NCBI GenBank assembly: GCA_017524165.1
Contig: JAFWUH010000084.1
Span: forward strand, 1 to 45,109
Reading direction: 5' to 3'
DNA from: Clostridia bacterium
GTDB lineage: Bacteria > Bacillota > Clostridia > Oscillospirales > Acutalibacteraceae
DNA length: 45,109 nt
A program made the position numbers and the translations under genes. Below are positions 6,362 through 13,832 of the stretch, in pieces (position 1 is the first letter of the stretch; each line of letters begins with the position of its first letter). The notes under the pieces were generated by a model. The model was given only the letters and a program-made list of their open reading frames with translations, did no database searches and was not told where the DNA came from.

Positions 6362-8761
6362 ATGTATCAAGTTATTAAACGAGACGGAAAAATTGTAGAG
6401 TTCAACATTGAGAAAATCGCCGACGCGATGAAAAAGGCGTTTGAAGCCACCGAGACCGATTTTACCGAAAATATCATCGACTTTTTGTCGCTCAAGGTAT
6501 CCGCCGATTTTCTGCCGAAAATCAAAAACGGATTTGTTTCGGTGGAAGATATTCAGGACAGTGTGGAAAATGTGTTGTCCCAAGGCGGCTATAACGGCGT
6601 TGCCAAAGCATATATTTTGTACCGCAAACAGCGCGAGAAACTGCGCAATATCAATAGTACCTATTTGGATTACAGCGAAACTGTCAATAACTATGTTAAG
6701 GTTTTGGACTGGCGTGTGAAAGAAAACTCCACCGTTACCTATTCGGTCGGCGGTTTGATCCTTTCCAACTCGGGCGCTATTACCGCCAACTACTGGCTGT
6801 CGGAAATTTACGACGATGAAATCAGTTCGGCGCACCGTGATTGCGATATGCACATTCACGACCTTTCCATGTTGACCGGCTACTGCGCCGGATGGAGTTT
6901 GAAACAGCTGATCAAGGAAGGTCTCGGCGGTGTTCCGGGCAAGATCACCTCTTCCCCTGCCAGCCACCTTTCCACCCTCTGCAATCAGATGGTCAACTTC
7001 CTCGGTATCATGCAAAACGAGTGGGCGGGCGCACAGGCGTTTTCTTCCTTTGACACCTATCTGGCACCGTTTGTCAAGGTCGACAACCTGACCTATAAAG
7101 AGGTCAAACAATGCATTCAATCCTTTATTTACGGCGTCAACACCCCGTCCCGTTGGGGTACTCAAGCACCTTTCTCCAACATCACCTTGGATTGGACGGT
7201 ACCGAAGGACTTGAAAGACCTACCGGCTATTGTCGGCGGCAAAGAGGTTAACTTTACCTATGGCGACTGCGTCGAAGAAATGAAGTTGATCAATAAGGCA
7301 TTTATCGAAATCATGATTGAGGGCGATGCCAACGGCCGCGGATTCCAATACCCGATTCCGACCTACTCCATCACTTCTGATTTTGACTGGTCCCCCACCG
7401 AGAACAACCAGTTGCTGTTTGAAATGACTGCAAAATACGGTACTCCTTACTTCTCCAACTATATTAACAGCGATATGGAACCGAGCGATGTTCGTTCGAT
7501 GTGTTGCCGTTTGCGCTTGGATCTGCGTGAACTGCGCAAGAAATCCGGCGGATTCTTCGGCAGTGGCGAAAGCACTGGTTCTATCGGCGTTGTCACCATT
7601 AATATGCCGCGAATTGCCTATTTGGCGGAAAATGAGCAGGATTTCTACAAACGGTTAGATCATTTAATGGATGTTGCCGCCCGTTCGCTGAAAATCAAGC
7701 GTACTGTTATTACCAAGCTCTTAAACGAAGGACTTTATCCTTATACCAAGCGTTATCTCGGCACACTGGACAATCATTTTTCGACCATCGGTCTTGTCGG
7801 CATGAACGAAGCCGGCTTAAACGCCAAATGGATTCGCGCCGATATGACAACCGAAAAATGCCAGCAGTTTACCATTGATGTGCTGAACCATATGCGCGAG
7901 CGTCTGTCGGATTATCAGGAACAATACGGCGATTTGTATAATCTGGAGGCCACCCCTGCCGAATCGACTTCCTACCGTCTTGCCAAGCACGATGTAGAAC
8001 AGTTCCCCGATATCATTACCGCTTCGGAAGCCGGCGGCGCCCCCTACTACACCAACAGTAGTCATTTGCCGGTCGGTTATACGGATGATATCTTCTCGGC
8101 GTTGGATATTCAGGATGAATTACAGACGCTTTACACCTCCGGCACGGTTTTCCATGCTTTCCTGGGTGAAAAATTGCCCGATTGGCAGGCCGCCGCAAAT
8201 CTTGTCCGCAAGATTGCCGAGAACTATAAACTCCCCTATTATACCATTTCCCCGACCTACTCGGTCTGCAAAAATCACGGCTATTTGACCGGCGAACAGT
8301 ATGTCTGCCCTGAGTGCGGCGAAAAAGCCGAGGTTTACAGCCGTATTACCGGCTATTACCGTCCGGTACAGAACTGGAACGAGGGAAAAACGCAGGAATA
8401 TAAAGAACGCCGTGAATACAATATTGAGACCAGCGTGATGAAGCCGCGTCAGACAGAGGGTGCCTCAGCTGTTGCCGAATCGGCACCGCAGACCGAACCG
8501 ACTGCCAACGGCGCACAGCAGGCGTTGTTGTTTGCCACCCAGACCTGCCCGAATTGCCGCATTGCCTATAATTATTTAGAAAAGGCAAACTTTCCGTATG
8601 AAAAGCTCTATGCGGATGAGCATTTGGATTTAGTCAAAAAATACGATATTGCCCAAGCCCCGACCTTGGTATTGACCAACGGCGATTCCTTTAAAAAGTA
8701 TATCGGTGCCGGTGCCATTAAGCAATTCCTGGCTTCACTCGGAGACGGTGCAAATGGTTGA
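6362..8761 (+). CDS. nrdD: Anaerobic (class III) ribonucleoside-triphosphate reductase with C-terminal redoxin domain
   Basis: A 799-residue reductase of NTPs to dNTPs. An ATP-cone covers residues 1 to about 90 (MYQVIKRDGKIVEF). The radical Gly664 lies in RITGYYRP, followed by WNEGKTQEY. Zinc-site cysteines are Cys636 and the Cys649/Cys652 pair (CPEC). After a low-complexity linker rich in Ala/Thr/Glu (about 697-720) comes a redoxin-like domain with Cys729-Pro-Asn-Cys732 (TCPNC) and AQAPTLVL. Many class III enzymes use formate; others use thioredoxin. The fused redoxin with adjacent trxB points to an NADPH-TrxB-redoxin electron route. AAAGGGAG precedes the ATG. Confidence 0.95.
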   Translation: MYQVIKRDGKIVEFNIEKIADAMKKAFEATETDFTENIIDFLSLKVSADFLPKIKNGFVSVEDIQDSVENVLSQGGYNGVAKAYILYRKQREKLRNINSTYLDYSETVNNYVKVLDWRVKENSTVTYSVGGLILSNSGAITANYWLSEIYDDEISSAHRDCDMHIHDLSMLTGYCAGWSLKQLIKEGLGGVPGKITSSPASHLSTLCNQMVNFLGIMQNEWAGAQAFSSFDTYLAPFVKVDNLTYKEVKQCIQSFIYGVNTPSRWGTQAPFSNITLDWTVPKDLKDLPAIVGGKEVNFTYGDCVEEMKLINKAFIEIMIEGDANGRGFQYPIPTYSITSDFDWSPTENNQLLFEMTAKYGTPYFSNYINSDMEPSDVRSMCCRLRLDLRELRKKSGGFFGSGESTGSIGVVTINMPRIAYLAENEQDFYKRLDHLMDVAARSLKIKRTVITKLLNEGLYPYTKRYLGTLDNHFSTIGLVGMNEAGLNAKWIRADMTTEKCQQFTIDVLNHMRERLSDYQEQYGDLYNLEATPAESTSYRLAKHDVEQFPDIITASEAGGAPYYTNSSHLPVGYTDDIFSALDIQDELQTLYTSGTVFHAFLGEKLPDWQAAANLVRKIAENYKLPYYTISPTYSVCKNHGYLTGEQYVCPECGEKAEVYSRITGYYRPVQNWNEGKTQEYKERREYNIETSVMKPRQTEGASAVAESAPQTEPTANGAQQALLFATQTCPNCRIAYNYLEKANFPYEKLYADEHLDLVKKYDIAQAPTLVLTNGDSFKKYIGAGAIKQFLASLGDGANG

Positions 8762-9665
8762 TGTATTGATTGTCGGCGGTGGTCCCGCGGGATTGACCGC
8801 GGCGCTGTATGCCGGTCGTGCCGGAAAATCGATTACCGTATTGGAAAAAAACGCCTTTGGCGGTCAGATCACCTGGTCGCCGAAGGTGGAAAACTTCCCC
8901 GCAACCGCCGCGCTTTCGGGTTTGGAATTTTCCGACCGTTTGACCGAACAGGTACTCCGCTACGGCGTGAACCTGGAATCGGATGAAGTCAACGCCGTTC
9001 AGGTAGAAAACAATCTTGTCCGCGTTTCCACAGTCTTTGGCGATACCTATGAGGCAAAAACGCTGATTTTGGCAACCGGTGCCGCTCCCCGCCGTTTAGG
9101 ACTTCCGGAGGAAGAAAGGTTTATCGGCGCCGGCGTCTCCTTCTGTGCGGTATGTGACGGCGAATTTTTTCGCGAAAAAACGGTTGCCGTTGTCGGTGGC
9201 GGCAATACCGCTTTGCAGGAGGCAATTTATCTTTCCGCTCTTTGTAAGACGGTATATTTGATTCATCGAAGAGCCGAATTTCGTGCCGATCAATCGTTGG
9301 TTTCAGCGATGGCAACGCACCCCAATATTTTCTTTTTGCCTGACCGTGTTGTCACGCAACTGAAAGGCGAAAGTCGTTTATCGGCTGTTGTTTTGGAGAG
9401 AAAAGACGGCACAACGGAAGAATTAGCTGTAGACGGTCTGTTTTTAGCTGTTGGCCATACCCCGGAAAACGCGTTATTTCCGTCGATCGTTCCGATAACC
9501 GATCAAGGTTATGCCGATGCGGACGAATCCTGCAAGACAAACTTTCCGCAGATTTTTGTGGCGGGAGACTGTCGTCAAAAGCAGGTACAGCAACTGACCA
9601 CCGCTGTTTCGGACGGTGCCACGGCGGCTTTAGCGGCCTGCCGGTATTTAGATGAATCGGTTTAA
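8754..9665 (+). CDS. trxB: Thioredoxin reductase-like flavoprotein
   Basis: A 303-residue NAD(P)H-dependent FAD disulfide reductase. The FAD motif GGGPAGLTAALYAGRAG is near the N-terminus, the redox pair Cys131/Cys134 is in CAVCDGEFF, the nucleotide motif VGGGNTALQEA follows, and FVAGDCR is near the C-terminus. The start is ATG 8754, which overlaps the nrdD stop by eight bases and is preceded by GGAGA. This coupling suggests that TrxB recharges the redoxin domain fused to NrdD. No free thioredoxin gene is nearby. Confidence 0.9.
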   Translation: MVDVLIVGGGPAGLTAALYAGRAGKSITVLEKNAFGGQITWSPKVENFPATAALSGLEFSDRLTEQVLRYGVNLESDEVNAVQVENNLVRVSTVFGDTYEAKTLILATGAAPRRLGLPEEERFIGAGVSFCAVCDGEFFREKTVAVVGGGNTALQEAIYLSALCKTVYLIHRRAEFRADQSLVSAMATHPNIFFLPDRVVTQLKGESRLSAVVLERKDGTTEELAVDGLFLAVGHTPENALFPSIVPITDQGYADADESCKTNFPQIFVAGDCRQKQVQQLTTAVSDGATAALAACRYLDESV

Positions 9666-9669
9666 AAAC

Positions 9670-9699
9670 AGCGCATCTTTGATTTTTCAAAGGTGCGCT
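9670..9699. terminator. Stem-loop between trxB and the lipid kinase gene
   Basis: A 12-base stem, AGCGCATCTTTG with CAAAGGTGCGCT (one G-U pair), and a six-base loop. On the plus strand no T-run follows directly, so it may be a leaky terminator or an mRNA-stabilising 3' structure for nrdG-nrdD-trxB. Confidence 0.5.
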
Positions 9700-9721
9700 A
9701 AACTAAAGGTGATTTTTTAAC

Positions 9722-10576
9722 ATGAATTATGTGATCGTCAATAAAATGACCAAAAAGACCAACCGTACAGATTTTCTTTCCCCTGTTCTTGCCTTGGTAC
9801 CGGGAGAAAAAACGGTGATAGATGCCAAGAAAACAGACTATATCTCGTTGGTCGATTCCCTGCAACCGCAAGACGCGCTTTATTTGATCGGCGGTGATGG
9901 CACGCTCAATTATTTTTTCAACGAAATAGACCCCGACCGTTTAGAAAACGAAATATATTTTTACAGTCTCGGCAGCGGCAATGATTTCTTCCGTGATCTT
10001 GGCTTTCATGATACCTTTGTCCGTATCAACGACTACATAAAAAATTTGCCGGTTGTCACCACTGCGACCTATCAAAAACGATATTTTCTCGGTGCCGGTT
10101 TAGGGTTGGAGGGCGCAACGGTCTATTACAGTGAAACCGATGTCAAAAAAAAGAATAAAAATTTTGTGGTTGGCGCATTCAAGGCTTTTGCGCGCTTTAA
10201 ACCTTACGGCGCTGCGATTACTTTTGACGGTCAGACCCGTCGGTTTGAAAACATCTATTTAGCCACCGTGATGAAAGGAAGATATGTCGGCAGCGGAATG
10301 TTGCTGGCGCCCGGACAAGACCGAACCGATGCCGACGGAAAAGTAACTCTGGTCGTGGTGCATGCCAAAAATAAATTTGCCGCTTTCCCGGCGCTTTTTA
10401 AGCTGTTGACCAAAAGTAAGAGGCGCTCGGAGAAAAACTTCTTTGTCTATTCCGGCAAGGAATTTGAAATACACGCAAACGCCGAAAGCTATCTGTTTTT
10501 AGACGGCGAGCCCTGCCCGATGGGAAAGGATTACGCCGTCTCCGCCCGTACACAAGTTTTAACCACAAAGGACTGA
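9722..10576 (+). CDS. Diacylglycerol/lipid kinase family protein
   Basis: A 284-residue member of the DAGK catalytic-domain family, which phosphorylates diacylglycerol or related lipids on the cytoplasmic face of the membrane. The nucleotide-binding motif GGDGTLNYFFNEI is near residues 58-70 and GSGNDFFRD near 90. The C-terminal half follows the usual beta-rich pattern with FLDGEP near the end. It is close to the common length of about 290-310. AAAGGTGA precedes the ATG. The MscS gene starts five bases after its stop. Whether the substrate is diacylglycerol, undecaprenol or another lipid cannot be read from the sequence. Confidence 0.82.
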   Translation: MNYVIVNKMTKKTNRTDFLSPVLALVPGEKTVIDAKKTDYISLVDSLQPQDALYLIGGDGTLNYFFNEIDPDRLENEIYFYSLGSGNDFFRDLGFHDTFVRINDYIKNLPVVTTATYQKRYFLGAGLGLEGATVYYSETDVKKKNKNFVVGAFKAFARFKPYGAAITFDGQTRRFENIYLATVMKGRYVGSGMLLAPGQDRTDADGKVTLVVVHAKNKFAAFPALFKLLTKSKRRSEKNFFVYSGKEFEIHANAESYLFLDGEPCPMGKDYAVSARTQVLTTKD

Positions 10577-10581
10577 AACCG

Positions 10582-11388
10582 ATGCCGAAAAATTTTACTG
10601 AATTTCTACAACTTGCCCTACCCTTCATCAAAGCCGCGCTGATTTTGCTGCTTGGACATTACGCCATTGTTCTGCTGCTGAAAATAGCGCAGCGTGCCCT
10701 TTCCAAAACAAAATTAGACCAATCATTAATCCGTTTTTTACTCAAAACCATCAATATCAGCGCTCATGTGTTGATTTTGCTTCCCGCATTAAACGAAACG
10801 GGCATTTCCACTACCGGATTTTTAGCGGCGCTTTCTGCCGCGGCAATCGGTATTGCATTAGCGTTAAAGGACTCTTTAAGCAATATTGCCGGCGGCATTC
10901 TGCTGTTGCTTTCTCCGCGATTTGCCACCGGGGATTATATCGGTGTAGACGATAATGAAGGATATGTTTCCTCCATCGAACTCATGCACACCACCATTCG
11001 CACCTACAATAACCGCCACATCACCTTTGCCAATGCCGCTCTGTTAAATTCAACCGTCACCAATTATACCTGGGAGGGCATTCGCCGTATTGATCTATAT
11101 TTCCCGGTTTCCTATCAAGCCGATATTACCCTTGCCGAAAAAACCGCGAAGGAGGTCATGCGCAACCATCCGCTGGTACTGCCGGAAGACCAAAAACCGC
11201 TTATTGCCCGCGTGTTTGAATACCGTGACAGCGCCGTTATTTTACATCTGTTACCCTGGTGTAAATGTGAAGACTATTGGACGGTTTATTACGATATTTT
11301 GGAACAGGTTCGCCTCGCTTTGGGCGAAAAAGGAATTGAGATTCCATTCAATCAACTGGATGTTCATCTCGATCAAATCCCACAATAA
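10582..11388 (+). CDS. mscS: Small-conductance mechanosensitive channel (MscS family)
   Basis: A 268-residue MscS-type channel that opens under membrane tension to release solutes. Hydrophobic helices lie at about residues 12-30, 52-72 and 78-112. The last is the Gly/Ala-rich pore helix (AALSAAAIGIALALKDS), followed by NIAGGILLL and the cytoplasmic beta domain starting FATGDYIGV. AAAGGA precedes the ATG, and the gap to the upstream kinase gene is five bases, so the two are co-transcribed. A strong terminator follows. Confidence 0.9.
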   Translation: MPKNFTEFLQLALPFIKAALILLLGHYAIVLLLKIAQRALSKTKLDQSLIRFLLKTINISAHVLILLPALNETGISTTGFLAALSAAAIGIALALKDSLSNIAGGILLLLSPRFATGDYIGVDDNEGYVSSIELMHTTIRTYNNRHITFANAALLNSTVTNYTWEGIRRIDLYFPVSYQADITLAEKTAKEVMRNHPLVLPEDQKPLIARVFEYRDSAVILHLLPWCKCEDYWTVYYDILEQVRLALGEKGIEIPFNQLDVHLDQIPQ

Positions 11389-11397
11389 TTCATTTAC

Positions 11398-11426
11398 GGT
11401 ATGCCTTTTTCGGCATACCTTTTTTG
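11398..11426 (+). terminator. Terminator after mscS
   Basis: An eight-base stem GGTATGCC/GGCATACC with a six-base loop, followed by seven T. Confidence 0.9.
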
Positions 11427-11472
11427 TTTAATCGGCAACATTTCGGATATACTGAAACTGGGAAGTGATTAC

Positions 11473-12324
11473 ATGAATATCCGTACCGATTTAGTGACCG
11501 AAGAAAAAGAACTGCACACCGAAGAAATCGAGGGCGCTCTGACCGAAGTGTTTGAGCAAAACGGTATTACGGTGGAAAAAACTGTCATTCAAACAGAAAA
11601 ATCCGCCCACCGTCTTAACAAGCCAAAGGGCACCTATTTTACGCTTACCTTTGACAATTTACAACATCTATGTGACCCGGAGCCGCTGGTGGATGTCATT
11701 TGCCAAGTTCTGTCCGTTCTCTTACCAAAGCATCGTGATAATGTGCTGACCGTCGGACTCGGCAACCGCGAAATTACGCCGGATGCGTTAGGTCCTTTAA
11801 CAGCGGACAAGCTGCTGGTGACGAGACATATCGGAAAAGACTTCATCAAACGCTATGGTCTTCAGGGGTTACAGTCGGTTTCCGCCATTACCCCGGGCGT
11901 TATCGGCAAAACCGGTATTGAAACCTTTGAAATCGTTCAAGGAACGGTGGCGCGCACCTCTCCCTCTGCCCTGATCGTTATTGATGCCCTTGCGGCACGA
12001 CGGCCGGAACGGCTCTGTCGAACCTTACAGCTGACCGACACCGGCATTTGTCCCGGATCCGGCGTTCATAACAGCCGGAAAGCCATTAATGCGGATTTTT
12101 TCGGCATTCCTGTGATTGCTCTCGGTATTCCGACCGTCGTCGATACCGGCTCTTTGGTTTTCGATTTGACCGGTCAAAAAATCGGGTCTGCCGAAGAGGA
12201 AATGATGGTCACACCCAAAGATATTGATCAATTGGTCGACCGTGCCGCGTCCATCCTTGCCGATGCGTTGAACCGCTTTTTACAACCGGACCTTGACCGC
12301 GAAGTTCTTCGTTGCTTGGCATAA
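11473..12324 (+). CDS. gpr: Germination protease GPR
   Basis: A 283-residue aspartate-type endopeptidase that degrades small acid-soluble spore proteins at germination. It is made as a zymogen, and the N-terminus MNIRTDLVTEE contains the TDL-type propeptide region. Later motifs are ITPGVIGKTGIET, VIDALAARRPERL and GSGVHNSRKAINADFFGIP. Start ATG 11473 follows GGAAGTGA by four bases; an ATG at 11401 lies inside the upstream terminator and is excluded. gpr-spoIIP is a conserved pair. In B. subtilis gpr is transcribed in the forespore; I did not find a convincing forespore sigma-factor promoter here. Confidence 0.93.
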   Translation: MNIRTDLVTEEKELHTEEIEGALTEVFEQNGITVEKTVIQTEKSAHRLNKPKGTYFTLTFDNLQHLCDPEPLVDVICQVLSVLLPKHRDNVLTVGLGNREITPDALGPLTADKLLVTRHIGKDFIKRYGLQGLQSVSAITPGVIGKTGIETFEIVQGTVARTSPSALIVIDALAARRPERLCRTLQLTDTGICPGSGVHNSRKAINADFFGIPVIALGIPTVVDTGSLVFDLTGQKIGSAEEEMMVTPKDIDQLVDRAASILADALNRFLQPDLDREVLRCLA

Positions 12325-12380
12325 CGCGAAAGCTATCGGCATAAAATAGTACCGTTGATAAAAAATCGGGAGGGATTTCC

Positions 12381-13436
12381 ATGCAAAATCGCGGTACAGT
12401 AGTTCGTTATCTTATTTCCTCCCTTGTTTGTGTTGCCGTTTTCTTCCTGAACGGTTATTTTATCTTGTTTCCTTCGGAAAAATCATCGGTTTTTCCATTT
12501 CCGGCATCGAACGGTTCCGCGGTTTTGCAACCGCAAGAGATCACCCCGACCGACCTTTCGGCAAACCAAGCCCCTGCGGATGCGTTGGCATCGACGCCGA
12601 CTGTAACGGTAGATGAGCAACTGCTTGCAACCGCCGCCAAGGGAACCGTAAAGGGGAAGGTATCAGAGAAATTCATTACACCCTATACCGCACCGGTCAG
12701 CTATGACAGCGTTTATTTAAAAAACAGCACCTCTAAAGAAATTGATATAAAATCTCTTTTGTCGGAAAAGCTGTCTTTTGCCGTCAGTCAAGACGGTACG
12801 CCGCAAGTATTAATCATGCACACCCACACCACCGAATCCTTTTTGCCCGAAAGTCGGGATTACTATACCGATAAGGATGTTTCTCGTACCCGGGACAACC
12901 GCTACAATATGGTATTTCTCGGGGACATTGTCACTCAAAAAATAGCGGCGGCAGGCTTTGGCGTCATTCACGATACTACCGTGCATGATTATCCCGAATA
13001 CAACGGCAGCTATGACCGCGCCGCCGAAACCATCAAAAATCAGTTAAAACAAAATAAAAATATCAAAATCGTTTTGGATCTGCACCGCGACGCCATTGCC
13101 TCCGACAACGATAAAACCAAAACCGTTACCGAAATCGGCAGCAAAAAAGCCGCACAAATCATGTTGGTCATGGGTTGCGAAGACGGTACGGTGAAAAATT
13201 TTCCAAATTGGCGGGAAAATCTGAAATTAGCAGTTCGTTTGCAACAGAAAATTGAAAAAATGTATCCCACTTTAGCAAGACCGGTCAGTTTTATGCCGCG
13301 CAAGTATAACGAAAACTTGACCACCGGATCCATGCTGATCGAAATCGGCACCGACGCCAACAGTCTGGAAGAGGTTGCCTATTCCGCCGATTTGCTCGGC
13401 AACAGTATCGTAGAATTATTAAAAAGCATTACCTAA
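12381..13436 (+). CDS. spoIIP: Stage II sporulation protein P
   Basis: A 351-residue membrane-anchored peptidoglycan hydrolase (amidase and endopeptidase) that works with SpoIID and SpoIIM to drive engulfment. One N-terminal TM is at about residues 10-30, followed by a Ser/Ala/Thr/Pro-rich extracytoplasmic linker. The catalytic domain has MHTHTTESF, RDNRYNMV and VLDLHRDA. GGGAGGG precedes the ATG. It follows gpr by 56 bases. The small gene downstream starts nine bases after the stop. Confidence 0.93.
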   Translation: MQNRGTVVRYLISSLVCVAVFFLNGYFILFPSEKSSVFPFPASNGSAVLQPQEITPTDLSANQAPADALASTPTVTVDEQLLATAAKGTVKGKVSEKFITPYTAPVSYDSVYLKNSTSKEIDIKSLLSEKLSFAVSQDGTPQVLIMHTHTTESFLPESRDYYTDKDVSRTRDNRYNMVFLGDIVTQKIAAAGFGVIHDTTVHDYPEYNGSYDRAAETIKNQLKQNKNIKIVLDLHRDAIASDNDKTKTVTEIGSKKAAQIMLVMGCEDGTVKNFPNWRENLKLAVRLQQKIEKMYPTLARPVSFMPRKYNENLTTGSMLIEIGTDANSLEEVAYSADLLGNSIVELLKSIT

Positions 13437-13445
13437 AGGAGAAAA

Positions 13446-13640
13446 ATGAGAAAACCATATCGCTTATTTTGGCGTACTTTTTGGCTGAGTTCGGTCATTG
13501 TCTGGTGCTTATTGCTCGGCGGATACGGCGTTGCCAAAGCCTATGAAAATACCGTACGAATCGGATACGGTGAATACCGTTCCGCCATTCGTCTCACTTC
13601 GGACGGTCTTCAAATATTAGATTTTTTGATTCCGCTATAA
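13446..13640 (+). CDS. Small single-pass membrane protein, unknown
   Basis: A 64-residue protein with a positively charged start (MRKPYRLFWR), one hydrophobic helix at about residues 11-30, and a short outside tail with a Tyr/Arg-rich stretch. AAAGGAG lies just before the ATG, spoIIP ends nine bases upstream and a strong terminator follows, so it is a real last gene of the gpr-spoIIP unit. I do not recognise a family. A role in sporulation is only suggested by position. Confidence 0.65.
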   Translation: MRKPYRLFWRTFWLSSVIVWCLLLGGYGVAKAYENTVRIGYGEYRSAIRLTSDGLQILDFLIPL

Positions 13641-13641
13641 C

Positions 13642-13676
13642 AAAAAATTCGGTAGTTTTTGCTACCGAATTTTTTT
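13642..13676. terminator. Terminator, bidirectional
   Basis: AAAAAATTCGGTAG pairs with CTACCGAATTTTTT across a six-base loop. It has T-runs on both strands, so it ends the spoIIP unit and could stop transcripts from the ligase fusion gene on the minus strand. The following 156 bases up to 13832 hold nothing I can identify. Confidence 0.85.
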
Positions 13677-13832
13677 ATGCTATTCTTTGTTTTGCGCATT
13701 ACCGACGATCACGGTTCCCGAAGATGACCCAATCCGTTCGGAGACAGAACGGGTGCAAACGATTTTAAATTAGTGGAACCCATAAACCGTTTCAGTCTCC
13801 TGATTTTATCCCCGCTTTTTCTAATCGCACTG

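Noticed and set aside
11401-11472. Upstream in-frame extension of gpr
   Set aside because: It starts inside the mscS terminator hairpin; the Shine-Dalgarno sequence points to 11473.
13678-13728. Short plus-strand ORF after the spoIIP-unit terminator
   Set aside because: Only 16 codons and no ribosome binding site.
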